64,000 nt of DNA, from the NCBI GenBank assembly GCA_015350385.1, contig WNKI01000005.1, positions 1,187,906-1,251,905 on the forward strand, given 5' to 3'. Positions 1 to 10,044 of the stretch are shown here, piece after piece. Both the position numbers and the translations under genes were made by a program. The notes beneath the pieces were generated by a model that saw nothing but the letters and a program-made list of their open reading frames with translations, was not told the origin of the DNA and searched no databases. Every line of letters starts with the position of its first letter. Position 1 is the first letter of the stretch. This stretch comes from Aculops lycopersici (lineage: Eukaryota > Arthropoda > Arachnida > Trombidiformes > Eriophyidae).

Positions 1-3000
1 ATTGGTATATGTAGTTGTAGTTGTAGTCGCGGTATTGTATTCATTACCAATCACAAACGTATTGGGCGGCAGGTGGTTGTTATGATTGCTCATGTTCAAC
101 AATGGAAATGCCGCTCCAACTACTGCCATTGCTACCGATGATGATGTTGTTGCTGTTAGCTGTGGTGTTGCCATTGTTGCATTCACCGTTACGGGCGCAG
201 GTAGTTTGAGTTGAGGGCTAGCGTCAAGGCTCAAGCGACTTCCGGTTGCCGAGGCCACGGAAGTCTCGTGACGCGAGTCTCCATTTAGATTAGCAAGCGA
301 CCAATTGGAGGCTATTTGATGTGGTGGCTCGTACTTCAAGTTGTCCCCTCTGTTAGTGTGTGACTTTGACTTAGATGTCGACGTAATCGGCGCGGAAGAC
401 GCCACCTGGGACGGCCACCAGGAAGTCGAGTGAGCCACAAATCTCCTATGTCGTCCGTGAACTTGGTTCACCAAATTACTCTCGGCCCCAGTCGCCTGTG
501 TCTTGCTGGCTTCCATTCGTACCGTTCGTTTGGCCTCCAAACTATGCTTCCAGTCGGCGAGCTGCTTACTTGTTTTGTTTTTGTTGTTATTTGCACTGCT
601 ATTCATGCCAGGTAAAACAGTCGAGCAACAACCACGTTGAGAGCAACAACAACAACAACAACAACATAAGTAGCGAGCATTCGAGGCCAATTCATCAACC
701 GGAGCGTAGTTGCGTATCAATGACGACAACCACCACCACGAGCTGGTGTCACCTGAGCGACTAAAGTGTGCAGGTAGAGTAGCGGCAGCAGCAGCAGCAG
801 GTAGACTTGAGCTGGTCTCTGCATCGCCACCGGAATCAGCTGGCATCGACTGAGCCTCGCTTGGTTCTGATTCAAGCTGGACGCCAAGTCCATTTGATTT
901 CTGGCTCTTTGGTGCACCAACGAGCTGTGCCTCAGTTCCAGTTTGAGTTCCCAAAGTAGCTAGTCTCGTCTTCTTGATTCGAATTCCATTTTGGAAGCAA
1001 ATAGTTGTGCTCGCACTTGATGACGACGAGGAGGACGGCGGCGAGGTTAATTTAATGCCATCGGGCAAAATCTGTCCGCCAAGCGCCGAGAGCGACGGGT
1101 AGTCGTTGGCTCGAGTTAGCAGGTTGTTTTGCTCGTCGTCATCGTCGCTGCTGCTACTGCTGCTGCTATTGGTTCTGGTTGTTGGTGGAGCCAACGGAGC
1201 CACTCGTCTGGCGCCGGAAGCATCGGGAGCCACTCGAGCTGTTGGTTGCTTCAGCTCACTCATGCTGTTTCTATGGCAGCTGTCAGCTAGATGTTGTTGT
1301 CGCTGTTGTAGTCGGTGGTTGTTGCGGTGGTTGTTGTTGTTGTTGACGAGGCGGCGGTGGGTCGTGCATTTGCAACCGAAGCTCCCGGTTTCCGTTCCGA
1401 ATGCGTCCGCGTCGCTGTCGGTTAGATGGACTCTCCTCTCATCTGTATCGCCATGCTCATTGCGATATATTCGACTTCTAGCGGCAGCCGGGGACCCGTC
1501 GTTTGCTTGCTGTCTGCGGTTCACGCCCGAATCCAGTTTACGCGAATACTTATCAGGAATCAAAATCATTTCGTCTGCATCCAAGTTGAAATGGGAGTTG
1601 GATTCCGAGTTTGAGTTTGAGTTTGAGCTTGGTGGTCGGTTTAGTTTGCAATGGCACATTTCAAGGGATAATTTGCAACTAGAAAAGTCACTAGTCTCAT
1701 AGGTTTGTCTGGTCTCACTTTTGCGGCTTCCGCTAGCTCGCTGGCGCTCGCTTGCTATGCAATCAGCTATCTCCATGTCTCGGCGATTCAAATCCAACTT
1801 TTGGCCCTTCGCTCCTGTGGACTCTTGGCCACTATTATTTGCATTTGCAGCGTCAGCTTCACGCAAAGCCTCTCCAACTAGACGACCGGGTTTCGGTAGC
1901 AGGTTACGGGCAAAAGTTGGCTGCGTGCTAGTCTCGGTGTCGCTTCCATTCAGGTTTGTTGGTTTTTCAATGGCAGAACCATTGAAAGCTGGTTTCGTTA
2001 AATTGAAACTCCTTGTCACATTTAAAATTTCCTCTACTCCATGAGTCTTATCTAACACGACGCATCCCTGGCAACAGCAACAACAACCACTGCCATCACG
2101 TACCCTACTACCGCGACCCATCGACCGTGTTGCATTCAAAGTTGAAGTTGTTGTTGTCTGTTTCCTCTTCGGCTCCATCGTCTCCTCCAACTTGCCACTC
2201 GATTCCACTGGCGAATCCCTTAAAGCCCCAGAATCCAGATGGTCGTCGGCCTTGTCGCTCGAACTACTCGTAGCGTTTGCCACTTTTGTTGTCGGCGCTT
2301 TTATTATTATCATCAGCGAGCTGGCACCTCCTGATCCGCGGCTTCGATCACTCGTTGGACTCGCGCTTGCCTTGGCGGCGGCGGCATCGCGTTTTGCTCG
2401 CCGGCTTTCCACTAAACTCGCCGACAATCGGCGGAGCACGACTTGGTGAGTTTGATCAGTAGCAGCAACTTGAGCACCGGCTCCCCTCCTCGACTCACTG
2501 CTTTTCCCCTTCCTCTTCGTCAACTCGCCAGCTCTGTTGTTCAACACCAATTCGTTGTTGTTGTTGTTGTTATTGGCACCTGGCGAGATCTGCTCGTCCC
2601 ATTCGCCTCTCGCAGCTATGGGCGTCATTGTTGTTATCCAGTCTAGCGGATTACCTGACGGAGCAACTCGACGGTGGCTGCTACTATCAATACCTGCACT
2701 GCCACCACGGCTCGTCACCTTTTCCGCCGGCGCCGCTGGCCAACCATTACTGTGATAACGGGAAACACGACGACTACCACTACCACGTCGACCATGGCGA
2801 CTATCGTTATTATTCAGTTCATCATCATCATCATAGTTAGCGTCGCCGTGCTCGTCGATTGGCTCCGAGCGCCAATATGCTCTTAGATCATTTGCCACTA
2901 ATCTCAAAGCGGAACTTCCGGCTTTCGTTGAATGCGTGCTCGTTATTAATTGATTCGCGTCGTGAAAAGGCACTCGCTTTTTTACCTCCAATTGCTCGCT

Positions 3001-4782
3001 GGCTGGCAACGACGGATTTCCTCTATCGTCTGTGGAACGCCCAAATCTCTGGGGTTTCGAGGAAGGCAAGCTCAAGAGGGGAGTCGAGTCCCTGCTACTT
3101 TTGCCGCCGCCGCTGCCGCTGCCACCTCCACTTCCACCAAGTGAGTGCAGCGCACCGGAAGTGACAGGTGAGCTCGAAGTTATTGCCGCCAACGGCGCTG
3201 CTTGTGAGGCTGGCGCCAAATGGGAGCCACTTACTGGTGGCAGCGACGACATTGGCGACAATGGATCAAACTGGTGGCCGTTTTGTGTCTTGTGGGAATT
3301 GAGAGCCAAGTGCTGCTGCTGCTGTTGTTGTCTCGCCAAAGAGAACGATTTCGAGTTGCCCGGGCCACTAGTGGCTCCATGCGGATTGTCGCAAAACTTG
3401 GCGCCCCAACCAAACTCGTGCTGATGCCGGGCAAAAGCGAAAGCCACCAACCAAACGCCAACTATCCAGAGCAAGACGCGCAAGCGGCCGCAGCAATTCC
3501 GGTAGCTTAAGCAGCCAACTTGCTGGACTTTCACCTCCTCGTGGTCGGCAAATTGGTGCGCCAATCTTATCCTCTGTTTGGCATTTGTGTTTGTTGCTGA
3601 AGTTGAAACTTGAGCGCCGCCTTTGATATCGGAAGTGGAAAGTTTCTGCTGCTGCCAAGATGTTACTGGCGCATGAACGAACGAGTTATCTACTGTTATT
3701 GTTGCTGCTGGTTTCCCAGAGGTTTTGCTCGTTGTCAACACTTCCCCTTCGCGGCCGCTAATTAGGCGAACGAGATAACGAAAACCCATTAGTGGGCTTC
3801 CTCTGGTTAGTATTGTTGTCATTCTTTTTCTCAAATTTGAGCTAATTCCATTACCATTATTATCCAACTCAACTGCCGAGCTTGAACCAATTTTTCCACC
3901 AACAAAATCAGAGTTCAAACCGGAAACGGATTCGGAAGTGGGAGCCAAACTCAACGGTGAGCTCACGTCCAAATGAGTCGTCACCTTCTCGGAGGACTTG
4001 TAGCCGAGATAGTTGTCGCAGGCAATTAAAAAGAATGACAATTGGCTAACAATCAAACAGAATTCAAGCATCAACCACTGGTAGTGGCATAAACGTTTTG
4101 CACTTATATAATCGCCGGCCATAATTTGAACAGCACTTGAGGGAATCACCAGCAGGGTCACTAACAGGTGGGCGACGGCCACGCTAACCAAATAACAATT
4201 GCCTCGAGTTTGTAGGGATTCAATCACAGTCATTGAGCTAATTAGAAAGACGTTGCCCAGGCAGCCAAAGATTGAGATACTAAAGAGCAATAGGAGCGAG
4301 AGTAATCCATTCACCGTTTGCTGATTGATTGTAACATGAACTGGCTTCTTATTCTTGTGCTGGCTATAGATCACTTGAGACGGTGGATAGGCATCAGTTG
4401 ATTGTTGCTGATAGTAGATTGGATTGGATTCCATTGAATTATATGACACTTGCCTCTTGATTAGCGGAAATCTTCTCTTTCTTTTCCAGTTTAATTTTAG
4501 AGTTGAATTTTCAATTCTGCTCTTGAGCTCATTATCTTGAATCAGCCTATCGCCTAAAATCTTGCTCATATTGTAGTCTTTACTGCCGTTTGGCTTAGAG
4601 TTGGTATTTTTATCGAGCAATCTTGTATATTCATTATTACCGCTGCGGCTGCTCACTTGGTAACTTGGTATACTGAAGCCAAGCATATCGAGTGGCGGCG
4701 GCGGCGGCGGCAAAACAACAGCGGGAAAAAGTGTGCCGCTTCCATTTGTTGTTGTGGCCGGAAGTTGGGTTACGGCCAACAT
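1..4782 (-). CDS. Partial rhodopsin-class GPCR (TM1-TM4) with a giant loop, runs off left edge
   Basis: Reading the minus strand in the frame whose first Met is at 4782, I found no stop down to base 1, at least 1594 codons. The upstream in-frame stop is at 4792-4794, so the Met is a credible start. Residues 1-158 are a polar N-terminus with sequon NGS. TM1 is about 159-183 and contains GCLGNVF, with N177 as the class-A N1.50. TM2 is about 196-220; its position 2.50 is His (AVAHLLV, H205), not Asp. TM3 is about 232-255, with C232 as the usual disulphide Cys and DNY (256-258) in place of DRY. A roughly 170-residue intracellular loop leads to TM4 (about 436-451, W443) and a loop Cys at 464. The remaining 1130 residues are Ser/Asn/Thr/Gly-rich without a membrane segment, but include sequons such as NVT, NLT and NGS. 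By topology this would be extracellular loop 2. TM5-7 must lie outside the window. Ligand unknown. Confidence 0.75.
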   Translation of the reverse strand, partial: MLAVTQLPATTTNGSGTLFPAVVLPPPPPPLDMLGFSIPSYQVSSRSGNNEYTRLLDKNTNSKPNGSKDYNMSKILGDRLIQDNELKSRIENSTLKLNWKRKRRFPLIKRQVSYNSMESNPIYYQQQSTDAYPPSQVIYSQHKNKKPVHVTINQQTVNGLLSLLLLFSISIFGCLGNVFLISSMTVIESLQTRGNCYLVSVAVAHLLVTLLVIPSSAVQIMAGDYISAKRLCHYQWLMLEFCLIVSQLSFFLIACDNYLGYKSSEKVTTHLDVSSPLSLAPTSESVSGLNSDFVGGKIGSSSAVELDNNGNGISSNLRKRMTTILTRGSPLMGFRYLVRLISGREGEVLTTSKTSGKPAATITVDNSFVHAPVTSWQQQKLSTSDIKGGAQVSTSATNTNAKQRIRLAHQFADHEEVKVQQVGCLSYRNCCGRLRVLLWIVGVWLVAFAFARHQHEFGWGAKFCDNPHGATSGPGNSKSFSLARQQQQQQHLALNSHKTQNGHQFDPLSPMSSLPPVSGSHLAPASQAAPLAAITSSSPVTSGALHSLGGSGGGSGSGGGKSSRDSTPLLSLPSSKPQRFGRSTDDRGNPSLPASEQLEVKKRVPFHDANQLITSTHSTKAGSSALRLVANDLRAYWRSEPIDEHGDANYDDDDELNNNDSRHGRRGSGSRRVSRYHSNGWPAAPAEKVTSRGGSAGIDSSSHRRVAPSGNPLDWITTMTPIAARGEWDEQISPGANNNNNNNELVLNNRAGELTKRKGKSSESRRGAGAQVAATDQTHQVVLRRLSASLVESRRAKRDAAAAKASASPTSDRSRGSGGASSLMIIIKAPTTKVANATSSSSDKADDHLDSGALRDSPVESSGKLEETMEPKRKQTTTTSTLNATRSMGRGSRVRDGSGCCCCCQGCVVLDKTHGVEEILNVTRSFNLTKPAFNGSAIEKPTNLNGSDTETSTQPTFARNLLPKPGRLVGEALREADAANANNSGQESTGAKGQKLDLNRRDMEIADCIASERQRASGSRKSETRQTYETSDFSSCKLSLEMCHCKLNRPPSSNSNSNSESNSHFNLDADEMILIPDKYSRKLDSGVNRRQQANDGSPAAARSRIYRNEHGDTDERRVHLTDSDADAFGTETGSFGCKCTTHRRLVNNNNNHRNNHRLQQRQQHLADSCHRNSMSELKQPTARVAPDASGARRVAPLAPPTTRTNSSSSSSSDDDDEQNNLLTRANDYPSLSALGGQILPDGIKLTSPPSSSSSSSASTTICFQNGIRIKKTRLATLGTQTGTEAQLVGAPKSQKSNGLGVQLESEPSEAQSMPADSGGDAETSSSLPAAAAAATLPAHFSRSGDTSSWWWLSSLIRNYAPVDELASNARYLCCCCCCCCSQRGCCSTVLPGMNSSANNNKNKTSKQLADWKHSLEAKRTVRMEASKTQATGAESNLVNQVHGRHRRFVAHSTSWWPSQVASSAPITSTSKSKSHTNRGDNLKYEPPHQIASNWSLANLNGDSRHETSVASATGSRLSLDASPQLKLPAPVTVNATMATPQLTATTSSSVAMAVVGAAFPLLNMSNHNNHLPPNTFVIGNEYNTATTTTTTYTN
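647..668. repeat. (CAA)n microsatellite inside the GPCR frame
   Basis: Seven or so CAA units on the plus strand. On the minus strand they lie in the GPCR frame and encode a short homopolymeric stretch in the low-complexity loop. Repeat-length variation here would alter loop length without a frameshift. Confidence 0.8.
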
Positions 4783-7328
4783 TTTGTCTTCTTATTTTTA
4801 CTACTCCGCAATGAGCTAGCTGCACGAATCGTGAATAAACATACCGACATCGCTTGTCGATGGCTCAATATCGAGTGACCACCAGGTGAGCAAAATTTAT
4901 GTGAACAACCAAATTTGTACTCGTGTTTACTGGGGAGCCCCACATTTGCTGTACACTAAATTTAGTCCCCTAGCTACACACACCGAGATTGCGCACTCGA
5001 AAAACTGCCACTACCACTCTCACTCCAACTTGCCATAGGGTTTTTTGGACTGAACCGATGCGGTGGCTCGCAAACAAAGCGGGCACCACACAGCACCAGG
5101 CGCCCGAGTCTCTCTAATCGGCTTGACATGACCATGGAAACGAAGCGAGCTGAGAGTGTTACTTGCGTTAGTATGTCACGTCGAAACGGAAGTGGCAACA
5201 TCTACTTTAATAACTAAAAAAGTTTAACCTCAAAGGACAACTTCAAGAGCAAAAACTTTTTGCAGTTTTACTCCCCCCCCCCCCTCGAGAGGTAGGGGAG
5301 GCGGACAATTTACCAACTTTGGCCATGGTCGGGGTCGTCGTTGTTTTTGTAGCTAGTATTCTGTTATATTTGCCATGTGTCTCTTCTCTCAGTGTAACAA
5401 ACTCCGACTCACAACAATCTCTTGACTGCACTGCTGCTTATCCAATTTAAGTTAGCAAAGTTTGCAGAAGACAGTCGATGTTGTTTAGTATGCCTCCTTC
5501 TTTCCACTACTCCTCTCTTAGCAGCTAACTTTTCCAACAAGCCAAAGTTGGCCTGCCAGCAAGTGGCCATTCGACGGGCAAACATAATTGCTCTCAATGA
5601 CTACTGCTATCAAAGGCACTAGTCATTCGAGAGGCGATGTTATGTAAGTAAGTTTGGTAAAGCTATTGGAATTTTGCCCGTCGTCGCTAGGCTACGTGAG
5701 AAATTTGAACCTGGAACTCGACCAGTTTCTCTGCTTTTATCCACCATCCGCTCCAGGCTCTAACACTAGACCCACTTAATTGGCGCACCGCCACCTCCAT
5801 CGTCATCGTCGTCGTCCAACTCCTGAGGCTAGTCGTCAATCTAACGCTCGTTTCTGATGCGAGACTAGATGCCAAGGGAGCACGTTGTTCAATACTTGTT
5901 CCAAGGGACGAGCACTTATTGCCAAACTCTACAGCCTTTGAGTTGAGATTCAATGGCTCCGAGTCCGGAGCCCTTTTGCTGGATTTTCAATGTGGCCCAC
6001 TGTTTGCCTGGTCTTGCCAAACAATCAATAATAGTAACCAAACTGAAAGTGCCGAGCCCCCGACAGTTGTCTGGCCAATAGCCGGGTTAAACTCAGGCAC
6101 ACAAACAAGTGGCATCACTACACTAGCGCAGCTTTAACATTGATCGAGTTTGGCGCAAAAATCTCGAGTCTCTCGACCTTCTCGCGCCAAACTCAATTGC
6201 TCGCCGCTAACCTCGGCAATGGTTGAATTGGTTCCACTCGAAAAGTTTGCGCGTCGCTTTAGTGAGAGGGACTATCACCACTTTGGAGATCGAAAGTTGA
6301 GTGCATTTACCTGAAATTGATTGGTTGCCCGAGAGTTAGTTTCACTGGATTGCTCTATGGTCTGCGCGACCTAGTGGACGTGTCCTGACAGAGTGATAAA
6401 TTCCTTGGCGCTAGGTTTCCGTCTTTTCCTTACAAAATTTTCACTATTTTTTCCGTGAATTTTGTTACCTAGAGAAGGTAGGGATGTTTTTTAAGTCTCG
6501 AAAAGTTCCACACATGAGGATAATAAATATTCAAATCAGGTTAGCATATTAAATCAGCTTTTTACATGGCTGCAACCAACCAAATAGAACTTGGAACAAG
6601 TGGTTGGTTGTCGTTCAGGTAGCTGTAGCGCACATGCAAACGCGTTCTTGTCCGCACGGAGCGGATCACGAACGCCACCTACAACGGCAAAAATTGCTAA
6701 CCTTTTCGGTGTTCATTCACGCACACCTCCCCTGGAACACTGGAAGGCCGCGCACAAAAACCCGAAATCCCGCGCTCACTACTACAGCTAGAGCCAGTTG
6801 ACTCGCCCAACGACGACGACGCTTCCCTTATCTCCGCCGCAGAGTCTCTCTCTCTCCCTCTGTGTAATGCAAGTTGCAAATTGCAACAGCGGCGTCATCG
6901 GGCGAGTCCACCGTTCGATTCACTTTTGCAATGTGTTATGAAAACTGCAGGCTGCTTCTGCAACGAGAATCCCGTTCAAATATCGCGCAAAAAAGCCCAA
7001 CGGAGTTGTGCTGTCTGCAGGCTTAGGCCGCCGCCGCCGCTGTACAGCAAGTTGTGTAGATTTGCCCATTGCCTTAGCGAGTGAGTAAGAGAAACAGCAA
7101 GCGAGTGAACGACCTGAACGAAGAATGAAGAGCGTTGAGTCAAAGTTTATATTTTTCTTCTCTCGTTTCGTTTCGTTTCGAGTCCCGTCGTTGTCGTCGC
7201 TATCCCTCAACGTATTATTATTCATCCGACAAACTTAACTCGCCACCAGTATCAATATTATTATTATCATTATTATTATCCAAACTAAAATCCAACCACA
7301 ATCACCGCCATTCAATTGCTAGATTAGA
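4783..7328. other. Intergenic region between divergent GPCR and CDC27
   Basis: About 2.5 kb between two genes transcribed away from each other, so it should hold both promoters. I see no convincing exon. It has a 12-base C run at about 5273-5284, a TTTACCTG motif at 6306-6313, and short TTTCG repeats at about 7159-7180 in what is probably the CDC27 5' leader. No TATA box could be assigned with confidence. Confidence 0.5.
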
Positions 7329-9536
7329 ATGGAAGGCTCTATTGGCTTTCTGCTAAATGGGCACTTATACTCAGATGCAATCCGATTGGCTGGAATTTAT
7401 CATGCCGAGGTGAACAACGAGGACAGCTTGTACTTGGTTGCATTATCCTACTTCAGATCTAAAAAAGTCAACGCCTGCTACCAAATCCTATCCAGAACCA
7501 ATTGTACTCAACCAAAGTGTCGCCTCCTATTAGGTCAATGTTGTTTTGAGTTGGCCAAGTACCATGAAGCCGAGCGCGCCTTTCTAGGCGAAGATATTCC
7601 CTTGGAATCATTGCACAACAACAACGACAATATCAACAACAACAATCAGCAGCCAACTGCCAGTGGCCTAAAGGAACAACTGGTTAGATTTTATGGGAAC
7701 GAAGCCGCTGCAATTGCAGCCAAATATCTTGGCTCAATATTCGAGCGAACCTCAAGGGCCAAGGAGGCAGTTGAGTTCTTTCGTATTAGTGTCGAACTGT
7801 TTCCTTACATTTGGAGTTCAGCTGAAGCGTTGACGCGCTTATCGGACAAAACAACATCATCATCAACAACAAATAGTAATTTTAGTTCAATTTCAAGATC
7901 AAATTTCCTCGCCACTGCCCTGAGTAAATTCAAAGCACCAACTAGCATTCACCTATCATCAGTTTCTATTTGCGGCAATGGAGCAGGAGGAGCGGCCGGT
8001 TGTAACAATGGCGTCACGGCCGGATCCATTGGTACCCCTCAATCCCAATTGGCCACCTCGACGGACTTCTATAATAACGCAACAAATATTACAATCACAG
8101 TTGCATCAGCAACAACCATTAACCAAACACATCCACAACATCCTCATGCCCCACTCCAATTGGAACAGCATCACTCAACTGCAAATACAAACTATCTAAA
8201 CAATCATAACCATCAATTGCAACAAAATCAGCAACTCCAACAACAACAAGTAGTCCACCAATCGCAATCATTGCTAGACAAATCAACACCATCGAATAAT
8301 CACCACGTGTCCGAGTACAAGGCTGCACGTAGGGCGCCGCCGCCAGTTCGCAAGGGCCCGAGGAGAAGTGATAGATTGTATTCCATTGAGAATAATAATG
8401 GACAAACACCTGCAACTACTTTAAGACAGGCACCAGCAATCTCTAGTCTGGCCGTTATGGGCGCGCCAGCCAAAAAGGTTCGCCGCTTGGATCCAGAGTT
8501 TAGTTTAGATTCTATTGGGAAAATATTTCTAGAAACCTTCAAGGGAATAGATCTATTGAACCACTATGATTTAGAAAAATCAATTTCAATCCTAAACGGA
8601 CTACCAGAAAGACACCGCGAATCTGGTTGGGTATTATCCTGTATAGCTAGGGCTCATTATGAGAAGACAAACTACGATAAATCTGTGAAATATTATGAGG
8701 CTGCCAGAAGACTAGAACCCTATCGCTTGGAGGGAATGGAATATTACAGCACTGCACTTTGGCATTTGCATAAGGAAGTTGATCTTTCCAGACTGGCCAA
8801 AGAGTTGATGGATTTCGACCAGGAGGCACCTGAAACTTGGTGCGTTGCTGGAAATTGCTATAGTTTACAGAAGGAACACGAGCAAGCGATCAAGTTTTTA
8901 GAGAAAGCAATCAAGGTGGATCCAAACTTCGCTTACGCTTACACACTACTAGGCCACGAACTAATTAGTGCCGAGCGATTGGATCAGGCAATGACACATT
9001 TCAGAAACGCAGTCCGTCTAGACCCACGCCATTGGAACGCATGGGCAGGTTTGGGTTGCATCTACTATAAGAACGAGTTATACTCACAAGCTGAATTGTA
9101 TTATAAGAAGGCATTGAAAATTGCGCCAACGAATCCAGTTCTAATGTGTCAGGTGGCAGTTGTTCAGCATGCTTGCAAGAGGAGCCAGGCGGCCATAGAG
9201 ACATTAACAAAAGCTTTAGAAATCGACTCAGATAACGCATTGTGCAGGTTCCACCGGGCAAATACATATTCAGCAATTGATAAAAATGTGGAGGCACTGG
9301 AGGAGCTGGACGCCTTGAAGCGTTTGGTTCCCAAGGAATCGATGGTGTACTTTTTGATTGGAAAGATACACAAGAAAATGGGTGACACGCACACGGCATT
9401 GATGAATTTCTCCTGGGCCATGGAATTGGATCCAAAGGGAGCAAACAATACTATTAGGGATGTAATAGACAAGCAACACTCGAACGAGGATGACGTTGTG
9501 GTGCATCGAGATCAATGTGTCGATGCTTGCTCATAA
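7329..9536 (+). CDS. CDC27: Anaphase-promoting complex subunit CDC27/APC3, TPR protein
   Basis: 735 residues in one exon. The N-terminus (about 1-180) aligns by eye with CDC27: a TPR block with motifs such as LYLVALSYFRS and LLLGQCCFELAKY. Residues about 180-395 are a linker rich in Asn, Gln, Ser and His with Q-runs. From about 396 to 715 lies a dense TPR superhelix, with repeated elements such as CVAGNCYSLQKEHEQAI, YAYTLLGHELISAERLDQA and WAGLGCIYYKNELYSQAELY. CDC27 homodimers are the APC/C subunits that dock the Ile-Arg tails of CDC20/CDH1 and APC10. The family is usually somewhat longer (about 800 residues); the shorter length comes from the linker. The start codon sits in a modest context (tagaATGG). 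The absence of introns is unusual for this gene in animals. A retrocopy is possible, but the frame is fully intact. Confidence 0.95.
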   Translation: MEGSIGFLLNGHLYSDAIRLAGIYHAEVNNEDSLYLVALSYFRSKKVNACYQILSRTNCTQPKCRLLLGQCCFELAKYHEAERAFLGEDIPLESLHNNNDNINNNNQQPTASGLKEQLVRFYGNEAAAIAAKYLGSIFERTSRAKEAVEFFRISVELFPYIWSSAEALTRLSDKTTSSSTTNSNFSSISRSNFLATALSKFKAPTSIHLSSVSICGNGAGGAAGCNNGVTAGSIGTPQSQLATSTDFYNNATNITITVASATTINQTHPQHPHAPLQLEQHHSTANTNYLNNHNHQLQQNQQLQQQQVVHQSQSLLDKSTPSNNHHVSEYKAARRAPPPVRKGPRRSDRLYSIENNNGQTPATTLRQAPAISSLAVMGAPAKKVRRLDPEFSLDSIGKIFLETFKGIDLLNHYDLEKSISILNGLPERHRESGWVLSCIARAHYEKTNYDKSVKYYEAARRLEPYRLEGMEYYSTALWHLHKEVDLSRLAKELMDFDQEAPETWCVAGNCYSLQKEHEQAIKFLEKAIKVDPNFAYAYTLLGHELISAERLDQAMTHFRNAVRLDPRHWNAWAGLGCIYYKNELYSQAELYYKKALKIAPTNPVLMCQVAVVQHACKRSQAAIETLTKALEIDSDNALCRFHRANTYSAIDKNVEALEELDALKRLVPKESMVYFLIGKIHKKMGDTHTALMNFSWAMELDPKGANNTIRDVIDKQHSNEDDVVVHRDQCVDACS

Positions 9537-10044
9537 TTACTTATTGTAATCATCATTCGATTCACACTGACGTTATCAGCAGCAGTAACAACAACATCAA
9601 AAACTATAAGAAGTCGACAACAAGAAAATAAGAACACATTAGAAGTCTATGGAGATGTTGTATAATCAATTTTAATAGTATTTCAATTCAATTAAGTAAT
9701 CAAATTTGAATTTAATAACAACAAGAGGATATCATCATAATCCTTGATGGATCAAATGCCACTACCCTCCCAACAACAAGTACATTACACTTATGATTAT
9801 GATTATGCTGCTGATTAGGCTACTACATCCCCCGATGGGCAAATTCTACTAATTGTCCCTCCGACACCACAATCAACTAGCAAAAGATTATGATGATTAT
9901 GATTATATAATATATAGATAGTATATATAATAGGCGCACCATCCGGATATACCATAAGCACGATGAGGATGATTAAATCTGAGATCACAAGTTTTCTTTT
10001 TCAGTAACCACTGCTAGTGTGTTTGTACCGCTATCTGTATTGGC
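9537..10044. other. Convergent intergenic region
   Basis: The 3' flanks of CDC27 and of the large Ig receptor meet here. AT-rich, with tandem GATTAT-like and TATATAATA stretches at about 9890-9935. I saw no canonical AATAAA and no coding sequence. Confidence 0.5.

Noticed and set aside
1106..1702. Plus-strand 198-residue open frame with Leu-rich start
   Set aside because: It is the complement of the Ser/Asn/Gln-rich minus-strand GPCR loop; poly-Leu here mirrors poly-Gln/Ser codons, and it has no domain content.
5919..6137. Plus frame of 72 residues with sequons
   Set aside because: Short, no domain, no phase-compatible partner exon, located in a promoter-like intergenic region.
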